DNA of 64,000 nt from Aspidiotus rigidus (taxonomy: Eukaryota > Arthropoda > Insecta > Hemiptera > Diaspididae): NCBI GenBank assembly GCA_035079385.1, contig JAVHKY010000013.1, positions 3,720,001-3,784,000 of the forward strand. Direction: 5' to 3'. This document shows positions 25,301 through 37,300 of the stretch, one piece after another. Below the pieces are notes generated by a model. That model was not told the origin of the DNA, made no database searches, and saw only the letters and a program-made list of their open reading frames with translations. Each line of letters starts with the position of its first letter. The stretch's first letter is position 1. The position numbers were made by a program, and so were the translations under genes.

Positions 25301-28300
25301 TATTTACATTCATCGAGAAAGCTCTGAATTTTTAGCTCGATTTGGCTAACTTCTTACCAACATTCGAAGTCTACTTCGTCACCGCCCAAGTGCAAATAAC
25401 TATCTGGAAACAAGTCGAACACCTCTTTCATAAGACTCGCTAGATATTGATAATTTTGTTCGCGACTTGGATCCACTGGCCCATAAGGTCCGGTAATTGG
25501 AGACGAGCACTTTGTGAGGAGACCGGGTAATCCTTTACCCCACGAGAGAGTGTGCCCTGGAAAATTAATAAATAATACATAATAACTTGTGAAATATTCG
25601 AATAAAGTAGGTATGGTCGACAAACCTGGGGTATCGAATTCAGGAATAACACGAATACCTCGCAGCCGAGCGTGCTCGATAATTCTCTTCACATCGGAAT
25701 GCGTGTATATAGCGAGATACGGATCGTAGGAACCTTCGTTACTGTTATAGAGAAAGAGACAATTAAAATTGTCATTAGTACTCGATAAAATTAGTTCTCA
25801 ATCATTATAATATTGATGTATTATTTCATGAGGCTATTCTCAGCATATTTTTTGATAAGAAGGCTTCTAATGACCACACCCCAAAGAAGGAAAAAAATGT
25901 TCGTAAATATTACTACATACGAATACTCTAACTTTCTCAAGTATAGGTACTTCTAACGGAAAAATTCACTTTGTATGATACCTACTAGGTTATCAAATTG
26001 CTGATGATAAGTGAAGAGAATATGCTGCGTGCACATGTAGAATTGTCAGCTACGAGTATAAGCTCTTATCTTTTAGTGACCATAATTCTCATAATTGGTA
26101 TTTCATTATTATACAAAAATAAACCTGATTGTAAACACGAGTCGTCTTGAAACCGCTATGAAAACTTTCCGAGAAAATGGAAGAATTTGTTTAGTCATTC
26201 TAAACTAGCCTGACGATGCGTAATTTGAAAAAAAAAAAAATGGTCATTTCAAAACAAAGAAGGAAAGGAAAACATTTCTTATGGAGAAATGTAAGCCTGT
26301 TTTTTAGCGTTGAATTACATACGTTGAGAACAAAAATGAATCAATCAATTGGTTAAACAAGAAGGAAGGCGTTGACAGAAAACCGGGCAATAATTTCTAT
26401 ATTTTTCCCCATAGACTCGAGCATTCTCCAGACCCCCCCCCCCCGATGAATACTCAAAATTATTTGAAATCCTTCTTTCCCTAGATATAGGTCCATCATC
26501 TTCTGCGTAAGGCTTCAAGCGAATCCAAGCGGGAAAATAAACAAATCTTCGGAAAGCCTAGCGCTAATAAGGACATGTGCAAACATCCAGAAGATCTTCT
26601 AGTGGGTATTTTAAAACTGGTAAACTCACCTAAGGGACGGAAAAACGACACTTTGGAACGGAAAACTTTGGTCATCCACAATGTGCCAATGCAGAACGTT
26701 CAACTTCGAGTAAACCATCGCGTCGAGTATGCGTAATATAGTCTTAACAGGTAAGTAATGTCTGGACGTATCAATAAGCAGTCCTCGGTGCGGAAACTTA
26801 GGAAAGTCCATTATTGATGTAACCTGAACACCAAACTGTAAACACAGAACAAAATAAAATTAATTCATCCAACTGAGCATTGACGTTTGATTTCAGTAAA
26901 AGCAATTGTAGGCGGAGAGAGGGTCATAATTTTCCTAACTGCGAATGCAGAGAAATGTTTTGAAAATTATAGTATAATGTATTTATGAATGCTTTTAATG
27001 GAACGGACAAGTATTATAGGGGATGGAAAGTAGATTGAACTACTTGGAAATGTTTTCCAGACCCCCTTCTCTATTTCTTGAAATTTCTCTTGGTACGTTT
27101 ACATAGCACAAGTTTCTAAACTGGAATTTATACGAACTATATAAGCTGCAAAGTTTGCATAGACCATCATTTGGAAAGCGTTTCACCCTCTTGGTCTTTC
27201 TTGAGGAACTGGACAGATTTAAGGCATTTATGTCAAAATCCTTGCCAATAGTGTTGCAGCAAAATTTGCCTATATCTATCAAAGATAGAATTGTTGAGTA
27301 AAGAGTGGGTATATTCTGAAAGTAGTAAGGTAATCCAAAATTCAAAAATGCATACAAAAAAATTTGAGATTGAGAGAGCTATACTAAGGCACGTAACAAA
27401 TAAAACACACACTGCAGAATAAGACCAATTATAATAAGGATAAAATAAAAATAATGATAAAATAATGAATGGCGAAAACAAAAAAACAAATTGAGTAAAC
27501 AAATAAAAACCAAGAAGCAAAATTTTAGTCGAAAACTTGAAAAAAAAATTGTGCTTAAAATTGTGATTTATTTAAAATCCAATTTCGACTAAATTCTTTT
27601 CAACTTTTGATTGTTTCGACTAAAATTTTGCTTCTTGGTTTTTATTTGTTTACTAAATTTGTTCTTTTTATTTTATTCTTACTGGTCTTATTCCGTGGTG
27701 TGTGTTTTTATTTGTTACGTGCTTCAATACAGCTCTCACAATCTCAATCTAATGGCTCGTACATTCGAGGAATCTGTCACTCTTACAAAAAGATTTATTG
27801 AGAGGAAAATTTTTGAAAAAAGATTGTCCAAGGATCAAATTGTAAACATAGAAAGAAGTAGAAGATGTTGAGGAAAAGATGAAGAAACAGAACAGGCTTT
27901 TGCCTAGTATATAATAGAAGGGGGACGTAGAAAAATGTTGATTTGCGTCATAATATATGATAGAAGGAGGACCTACAAAAACAACAGCTTCCTTGACAAA
28001 GTTAAACAAAGAACTCAGGGAATTTATTCTAGGGTCAAATTGGTTTTGGTATTGAGATTGATTTCAAATTGAAATCTTGAAGGTAGCTTGAAAGTAAGAA
28101 TTTTTCATGTCCTCTTCCTTTCTATCATTAATAATAGGCCAAAAGTCAAAATTTCTCTATACTAAGTCTTCTTCTTATTATAATTATGGCTCAGAAGTCG
28201 AAATTTTCTTTCAAGCCCCTTTTCTACCATGTGACAATTTTGTAAGTCTAATCCAAGCTCTATGTGATAAGAGGGGAGGGGGGCTTGAACTGTTCTTGAA

Positions 28301-31300
28301 AACAATGTTGGACTTGAACTATTTTTAACAAGGAACCTGTTTTATCCGTTTTTTTTTTTTTTTTGGAAAAAACGTCTTCCGGCCGGCAAAGCTCAAAGCT
28401 TGGAAATTCTCCAAGTCCCTCTTCTGGTGGTTCGTGTATATAGCCTGAAAGATAGACCCTTTGAGTAGCTAAATATGTAATGCTTTATACACCAATTGCC
28501 TTCACCCCTTCAGGGAGCCAGATATGCAACGCTTCAAATACCACAAGACTTAGAACGCCCTTCCAAGGTATTCTATGTCTTCCTTGAATCATGATATAGC
28601 TCGGACCAAGTTTTTCAAAGTCCCTTGTATCATGGTGTATCCTTCGAGCTATATTGTATATGATAGAAGAGGGAAGAAACGAAAATAAAAGAAAATAAAT
28701 TTCGAAAGAGCTCGCGCAATTGTATAATTTATGCGGTTTGTAAATACATAATATAAAATTCGACATTTATTTTCGATATTTTTTTGTTTCTTCTTACAAT
28801 TAAGGCCGTAAAAATGAACGATCGAATTCGGTCTACAGAAAAGGAACTTAGAGTTTATCGCAGGGCTGTCCAACCTTTTTCCCCCTGCGGGCCACATCCA
28901 TAACAAGTGAAATCTTCGCGGGCCGCACCTGTCTTAGAATGTAGATTAGAGTCATTTGATGGTATTTATAGGTATATTTGCATGCGTGATTATAACAATC
29001 ATTTACTACTTTTATTTTCATTTTATTTTTGTCCGCATTAAATTTCAATTTTCTTATTATTTTTCTTTTCATTTCATTTTTTCCCGCGTCGAATTTCAAT
29101 TTTTCCCATGATTTTTACACATTTACAAATCCTTCCGCGGGTTGGACAGGCCTAGTTTATCGGGTACTTTGGAAAAGCGTTCTGAACCTCTTGGTGGGTG
29201 AAGCATTGCATATCTAGTCACTCGAAGGGGCTATTGTTGAGGCAATATACACCAATCTCTGAGCTATAATATATGATATTGATACAAGGAGGACGTAGAA
29301 TACCTTGGAAAGAAATTCTCAGTCATATGTGGTGCATGAAGCATTGCATATCTAGTTACTTGAAAGGGCTACCTTCCAGGTTATACACCGACCTCCGAGC
29401 TATTTGTATATTATCATGATTCAAGGAAGACAAAGAATACCTTGGAAGGGCGTTCTAAGTCTTATGGTTTTTGAAGCGTTGCATGATTCAAGGAAGACAA
29501 AGAATACCTTGGAAGGGCGTTCTAAGTCTTATGGTTTTTGAAGCGTTGCATATCTGGCTCATTGAAGGGGTGAAGTCAATTGGTGTATAAAGCATTGCAT
29601 ATTTAGCTACTCAAAGGGGCTATCTTTCAGGCTATACACACGAACCACAAGAAGAGGGATTTGGAGAATTTCCAAGCTTTGAGCTTTGCCGGCCGGAAGA
29701 CGTTTTTTCCAAAAAAAAAAAAAAACGGATAAAACAGGTTCCTTGTTAAAAATAGTTCAAGTCCAACATTGTTTTCAAGAACAGTTCAAGCCCCTCCTCC
29801 CCTCTTATCACATAGAGCTTGGATTAGACTTACAAAATTGTCAACTGTCGAGCCATAAGGAGTACTTGGAATAATCTTGTCTCTGGAGATACATGATAGA
29901 AAAGGGGCTTGAAAGAAAATTTCGACTTCTGAGCCATAATTATAATAGGAAGGGGACTTTTTTTTTTTCTTTTTTTGACTTTTAAATTTTTTTATTTATT
30001 TAAATTTAAACATTACATTTAGTCATGAGAGTTGGGTGGGTTTTACCATGGTTTTTCCCCACCCCTCTCATGACGAGTTCGAAATACACTGTATAACATA
30101 CACTTATGACTCTACCTATTGAAAGAGGGTATGACTTCTGTTTTTATTTCATTTTACTTATTTTATTATCTTATTTATTTATTTCATTTTATTTTATTTA
30201 CTTTTTTTTATTTTTTTTATTTTATTTTTATTTTATTTTATTTATTTATTTATTTATTTTATTTATTTATTCATTTATCTATTTTTCTTTTTTTTCCTTC
30301 CTCCTCCTCACAGTCTATTTGATTTCTTTTTTGGTTTTTAATATCTTTCTTATATATTCATCCAATTTTTGGTGGCATTCCCTGCATTGACTATCATTTA
30401 TAATATTGAAATTTTTGAGGTACGTTGCTAAATTCCCATGTCCCGTCAAATACTGTGTTAAAAAATAATTTGATTTCAATTTCTTGTTTTCAAGTCTTAT
30501 CTCTATGTCTGGAATCAATTTAGCCGTTCTCCTACCTGTCTTTTCTTTTTCATATTGTTCCTGCCAATTTTTAATTGTATCTAATCTTATTGTTTTTATG
30601 CTTTCTACCATTTCTTTTTTCGTTATTTTATTTTCTTTGAATTTAATTTTCAATGTTTTTATTTTATTAGTTTGGCTTAATTGCAAATCAATTGGGGTTA
30701 TTCCAGCTATAACGTGTGAGGCTGTATGAGATACTGTTCTGTATGCTGAAATTATTCCTATTAATACTGTCCTTTGGAGTGATTTTAGTTTCTTAATCTC
30801 AGTATTCCTAAGCTTCTCAAAATAAGCAAGGGAGCCATATTCTATTATTGAGCGAAAAAGTGCATTGTACAATATTTATCTTTTATATGTGTCCATACCA
30901 AAAGTGTTACCATATAAAGCCCGAATTTTATTATAATATTTTCTTAATTTGTTTGTAATGTATTCTACGTGTTTATTATAGTTTAGGTTTTGGTCGATGA
31001 TTATTCCTAGATATTTCATTTCTGTATGGAATATTATTTTCTCCTGCCCCAACTTTATTTTTCCTTCCATTCTTTTTTGAAATTCGTATTTTTTATGTCT
31101 CCGGGATAAGAAAAGCATCTGTGTTTTATTCATTTATTAAATGAGAGTCAGTCATTTTATTTATTCCCACTATTATCAGCAGGTCATCGGCATAGCTCAA
31201 GAGTTTGAATTTTTTAGTTTCCTTTACTGCTTCATGTACTTCAGTCATTGCTATATTAAACAATGTTGGCGATAAGGCTGAGCCTTGTGGTAATCCAGAA

Positions 31301-34300
31301 GATAAAGCATGTTCTAACTTTAGGTTATTATCTTTGTCAAAGAAACATATTTTTCTGTTTTCAAAGTAGCTCTGAATAATTTGTATTAATTGACTATTAA
31401 TCTTCTTTTTCTCCATTGTTTCTAGTAATCTTGACCATTTGACCCAGTTGAAAGCCCCTGTAATATCAAAACTAACTAAAATTATATATTTAAATATTTT
31501 TCTAAATTGGTCCAGCGTTTTAGTCAATTCAATCAAGGCTGTTTCTGTGGATCGCCCTTCTCTAAATCCATATTGTTGTTCATGAAAAATGCTAAGTTTT
31601 TCAATTTCTTGATTTAGATAATATTTTATTATTTTCTCATAAACTTTTCCAAGGGTGGGCAGTAAGGTTAGTGGTCTATATGAGTTTATTTCAGCAGGAT
31701 TCTTATTAGGTTTATTCAAGAGTTTTATTTTACCTAGTTTCCACGTTTCTGGGAAATAGTTCATGCTTAAAAGTTTCTGAAAAATTGTTTTGAAGATTTC
31801 TGGGGACTGTTTGTTAATTATTTTAAGCATTTTATTGGAGATATCATCATGGCCATTAGCCTTCCTATTGTTTAGTTTTTTTATTATGTTTTTTATTAGG
31901 AGCTCGTCAATTTCTATGTTATTTCCTTGTTCATTCTCATATTCTTTGAGGAGATCATTTATGTTTGGGAAAATATTTAGAAAAATTTCTTTGTACTTTT
32001 CTTTTTCTTCAGTGATAATTTTATTACCAAGCTTGATGGGAGGGAATTCAAATTTCTTATATTTCTCCATTATAATTTTGTACGGTTTCCCCCAAACTGA
32101 GCTCTCGGTTATAAGATTCTTCCATATCTTGAGAAGGGGACTTAGTATAGAGAAATTTTGACTTTTGACCCATTATTAATGATAGGAAGGAAGAAGACAT
32201 AAAAAATTCTTACTTTCAAGCTACCTTCAAGATTTCAATTTGAAATCAATCTCAATACCAAAACCAATTGGACACATAAAACACGTACCCTGCGTTCCTC
32301 TTCGAACTTTGTTAAGGAAGCCGTCGTTTTTCTCATCATAGAAGAAGTTCCCTGTTAAAATTTGGCCTCTCCCAAATGATTGATCCTAATCAATCAATAT
32401 TGAAATAGAAACTAACAAATCCTCTCATTGGTCTCGTTTAACGTAGGTGACGAAAGCAGCTGAGTTGCGAGTCTTTTACTTATTTTCCGCCCACTTCCTC
32501 ATAACTTTATCATTGCATAATTCCACTAAGGAATTTTCTACGTAAACTTTCCATTATTGTAATTTTCTCATCTCAACAGGCTTCTTTCCTCAGATTTAAT
32601 TTAAATCAGTTTTTAAAAGTACTAGTAATGCTGCCGAGGAGGGCGAAATATAAAAAACCACACTATCGATAAACTAATGCAGATTGTCGACTGTGTTCAA
32701 TTACTTTAGAGCCACTAATCGGAATAATAATTTGAGAAAACGTTTCCAAACCACGCAGAATTCCCCAAACACTCTGGGCCACCAGTAACCCGCTATTTTC
32801 GAAACCGTTCGCGCTGATTAGGAGTTCATCTGAAAAAAAAAAAAAACAAAAAAAACAATTCGTATGCATTAATGCAACGATACCTACCTATACATTACGT
32901 ATAAAAATAGGTAGGTTTACAGATGATACCTTCAAGGCTATGACAGCCTAGAACTGATAATATTTTCATTTAATAGGTTAAAAAACGTAGCATTGCTCGC
33001 TGTAACCAGAGCGAGCCTAAAAATATAAACAGAAGGCGATCGTGACCGAATAAAATTCGCGTTCACTGCCAAATTTACGTTTTCATTAGCCAGTATACCT
33101 ACGTACGGATACTCATCTTCCTGTTATTTCTTTGTTGCAGTACATCGCTACTATCGTATTATCATTAATTAATTGTTTCAACTACCCTTCAAATGAAAAG
33201 AGAACTTACATCGCTCGTCCATGTATTCGCTCGGGTACGTTTCGCACGGAGACATCAGATGTATGTGCAATACGTCCAAAAAGCCGAGAAACTTCTTTTC
33301 CGTGTTTCTATTTTTGTCGTGGTACAAGTCGACATTGTCGTAATTTTGATTATTATTAGAGTTACCGAATATGACATAATAGTATCGACGCATTGCTTCT
33401 TGTATGATATCACAGTCGCTACGTTCAACCTGGAACAAATGAGGAAATGCAATATTATCTATAATGTGTAGTTCTTGAATATCGTAAAAATATTGCATAC
33501 GTATAGATACGTGAAATGGTATACACTAGTAAAATGATACACGTGCGAAGGAAAAGTGAAATTGAGCTGCGCAGCCTCTCGCTCTGTGCGAAGATACAGA
33601 ATCGTAGATAGGCCTATTCATTATATCGTTAGAATAACCAACCTCCATAGGAAATTTTATAAACAAGAATAGAGAAGTATAAAACACAAAATGGGCCTGT
33701 CCTAAAAGCTGGAAAGTGAAATAGGAGGTTGTCCTTGATAATTTTATCACGAATCTTATATAACTGGAATATCGCCTTGGAATAATTAAGACCCCTGTTC
33801 TGAGAGTATGGTTACCTACTCAACATGATCTCGCTAGGCACAATATTTTCGAAGGAACTTGATTTCTGTAAAGTTTTCTTTTTTAAAGATACATCTCCTG
33901 GAAACGTTCACATACGTACAAATAACCTTGACCTGATCTAAAGACTGGAAAAAATTTAAGAGTGGAAATTCTGGCAGACCATGTTAAGGGACTTGGAAAT
34001 ATCTCGAACATCCCGACAGACCATAATATCAACCTTCAATTTGACGTAAATTTTTGTTCGAAACACAGCGTTGACCGATAACCAAAATCTACCTTTCGAT
34101 ATCAGATCGATGTGGAGTGCACAAATGTCAACTCCATTTCGACATATTCACCACATCGCGTCGATTTCTAGTCTACTTCTCCAAATTTCTCTATTGACCT
34201 GAAGTCGACTGCTCTCTTGGGTCGATTTCAAGTTAATTATAAGTAATTTTCTGCTGGTGATGTACTGTGAGGCGAGTCTGAGCCTCGTGGAAGCGGTGTA

Positions 34301-37300
34301 CGAAAGGCTAAGCCGCGAATGTTAACATATAAAATAAAAGCGTGTGTTCTTCAATTACTTCTTATTATTTTTCAAAAGCAAGACACGAAATATTATTTAC
34401 ATAAAATGGCTAAGTTCATAAACGGGTAAAAAATATGAAAACGGATCTGGTTCTAGACAGTAGTTACTATTCGAATTCTTCTTCTTGATGGATTGATTTT
34501 CGAGTTGCATTTCACTCTCGAAGTCAATTTGTTCGAGGGCTGGTCTAAACTCTAGTTTTGGGGAGAATTCACATTATTGGATGATTTGATTGAAATTGGT
34601 AAACATTATAAAGAGGGGGTATTGTACATCAGGTAATTGGCTTAGCGCCATATGACGTTTTATACGTCATCTCCGATACGACTCGCGCTTCGGGAATTCG
34701 TGTGATTTACGTATGAACAATAACAATGCAGCATAACGGTAATTTTTCCGTATGTACGAAATGTACGAAATATATCTTCAATTAATATTTACATTATGAA
34801 TTCAACTTAGTGAAACCTCGAGAATTTCTACAATCTTGTGGCGCCACGCAAATAAAGCCAAAAGTGGCGTCACATGTACGCTGATGGTAGACTGTAAATC
34901 GACCTGAAATCAACGTCGATCTGAAGTCAATTCGCGGTTACCCCCTTGAAGCTTTCTGTGGGTTTGGTGGCTACGCGGGTACGCTGAACACAGACAAAAT
35001 ACGTAGGTAGTCATGATTATATGACGATACCCATGCTTGAACAATGTAGCAATGGTCGAATCAAAAATCGACTAAAGATCAACGTCGATTTTCAGTCGAC
35101 ATTAAAATCCAATCCCAAGTGTGCTCCTGACCTCGATTCTGAAGTCCTATCAAATTGCAAAATGAAAAATGACCAATTATCAACTCCAAAACCAAAGCCA
35201 ATTTTCAGTCACCATCAATCTGTGATACCGCGAGTCGACCCAATTTAACGTCGACGATGAGTCGATGGTGCAAAGGAGCGGCCGATTTTGAATCCAATTC
35301 AAGTCATTTTAATTGAAACTTATTGTAAGTGCGATAAAGTGTGAGTGGGGTGATGAGAAATATCTCAAGTGTACTATTCTACTTCGTCAGTGAGCTCACA
35401 AGAGTATTTTCGGGTGCTATGCCTTGAGGAATAAATCCTTCAACATGAGTTGTTATAATAATATGACAATCAGTCTTGATAACCTACAACAATGGCGCGT
35501 CGTGATTGCTTCACTGTTTAGCCTAAGTGCTGCGTTTCTATCGCCTACGAGGTTAGCTATCTCTGTTCTTCTTCTCTTGTTTGACAACCAATGGGAAAGT
35601 AATCTTTTGCTGTCAAACGTAATTCAATTGTTCCATACGCTGCTTTTTCCCCTCTTCACCTTTGCAATCTCCATCTGTTCCCAGAGTTTTCCTCTCTTTG
35701 GACTGTTCATTCAGCTGTTCTTAATTGAGGACCTTTCTGTTCAAAACGGCGTCCGCTCAATGTATTTCTTATGGGACGGACGCCCTTTTGACAGAAAGGT
35801 CGTCAATCGCAGTGTCTACTAGACAGTGACTCCACCATCTTTATTTTTCCTTGATATTTCACGCTCCTTTTTTCCGATGTTGAACTTTGTCCCAATCACA
35901 TCAACATAGATGCCTCTGCACTGTTACCAACTGAGGTTTTAAACTCAGCTCAACACCCTCTAGCCCTCTTCTTTCGTCTGGTCATTGCTCATTCTCTTTA
36001 ATCATATTATAACCATCAAACGCAAACTTTTGGTAGTGATGTTGGAGAAGGACGACCACACACAAAAAATGGAGTCGTAGTAGTATATTGTAGACAATGG
36101 ATACCATGAACTGAAGGAAGTTATCAAAACAGGCTGAAAACTGTGTTACCAGAGATCAATGTGCGTAGCAATGAAAGAACGTCCAAGAGGAATTTGGTAG
36201 TAGCAAAATTCAAGGGGCTTGTGAAACTTCACAAAGAAACGCCCAATAGGTCAGCAGCAACCAATCATCATGTTACTGAGAGCAAAGGTCGTGGCCAGAT
36301 TTTTGAAAGAAAACTACCAGTTTGCACCCAAACCAGCGGACAAACTTGAAATCGGGAGTAACTACAAACAGGTATCCTTGGATGTTACAAATATGTTTAG
36401 TGAAGTCAATTTCTACAGCCCCCCAAAGTAAATTTGAGGGACGAAATTGGTGTCAATATTTTTTGCTTTATTTGTGCTTTTTGTGTCTCGATGTTCTAGG
36501 ATCGATGCTTAATTGTACCTTTCATCCTTTACAGGACGTCAAAGCTTATAGAGCTGTAGAAATGTTTTCCCCTCAAGTGTACTCAGAGGTTGAAACTGAG
36601 GGCAACATTTTGAACTTAATTTGTGCTTTTTGTGCATTAAAGCCCCAGAATTTGAGTTTTCATCCTTAATTTGTCATTAGGAGTCAAAGTTTGTAGGGGG
36701 TGTAGAAACGTTTACCTTACCCCCCCCCCCCAAAGTTGATTTGGAAGTAAGGTTGGGGCCAAATTTTGTGTTTAATTTGTGCTTTTTGTGCTTCAAAGTT
36801 TCAGAATTTGTGCTTCCATCCTTCACTCAAAGTGGATTTGAAGGTCCATAAGGAGTCAAAGTTTGGAGGGACTGGAAAATTGTTTGTCCACCTCAAAGTT
36901 GATTTCGAGGGTAAAATTGGTGTCAGAATTTTGTTCTTAATTTGTGCTTTTCGTGCTTCAAAGTTTTAGAATTTAAGCTTCCATCCTTCACAATGGATCA
37001 AAGTTTGGGGGGGGGGGCGGCTGTAGAAATATTTATCCCCCGTAAAAGTTTTTTTTTTAAATTTTAAATTGTTTTATTTTTTGAGGTGGTGCCGACAACA
37101 GTCCGTGGACCAATTACTGCCGACACCGATTTAGGGGGTGAAATTGATGTCGAAATTTTGTGCTTGATTTGTGCTTTTTGGTCTACAAAGTTCTAGAATT
37201 TGTGTTTCCATCCTTCAGAATAGATAAAATACTTTTTTTTGGGGGGGGGGGGCTGTAGGAATCTTGATAAGCCGCTGTGAATTGGAGCCAAAGTTTGGAA

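Larger units (their letters stand above)
29960..32132 (-). mobile_element. R1-clade non-LTR retrotransposon, 5'-truncated
   Basis: 2173 bases on the minus strand. The 3' end at the left begins with a poly-A tail (T run from 29960). An 11-base target-site duplication GAAGGGGACTT flanks it at 29949-29959 and 32133-32143. It retains reverse transcriptase and the C-terminal domain; the endonuclease and ORF1 are missing, so it was truncated on arrival. The T-rich stretch 30130-30300 is its 3' UTR or low-complexity expansion. It splits the right arm of the foldback at 27975-32350. Confidence 0.9.
27975..32350. repeat. long foldback interrupted by a hAT MITE and a LINE
   Basis: The left arm at about 27975-28615 is the reverse complement of a right arm split into 29405-29948 and 32144-32350. 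Matching landmarks are GTATTGAGATTGATTTCAAA (28050) against 32242, AAGTCTAATCCAAGCTC (28235) against 29817, CTTCCGGCCGGCAAAGC (28374) against 29683, and ATACCTTGGAAGGGCGTT in the arm ends. The spacer carries the hAT MITE at 28861-29154, and the LINE at 29960-32132 splits the right arm. Arm modules belong to the AACAGG family. Confidence 0.85.

Noticed and set aside
30106..30390. Phe/Ile/Leu-rich plus-strand frames resembling membrane proteins
   Set aside because: They are translations of (TTTA)n low-complexity DNA in the LINE 3' region.
31790..32161. 123-codon plus-strand frame
   Set aside because: Antisense shadow of the LINE reverse transcriptase, which has clear motifs on the minus strand.
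35424..35822. 132-codon plus-strand frame
   Set aside because: No recognisable family, runs through the 84-bp palindrome, and has no splice or composition support.
36143..36349. 68-codon frame with basic residues before the minisatellite
   Set aside because: No motif or family match; a transposon remnant is possible but not supportable.
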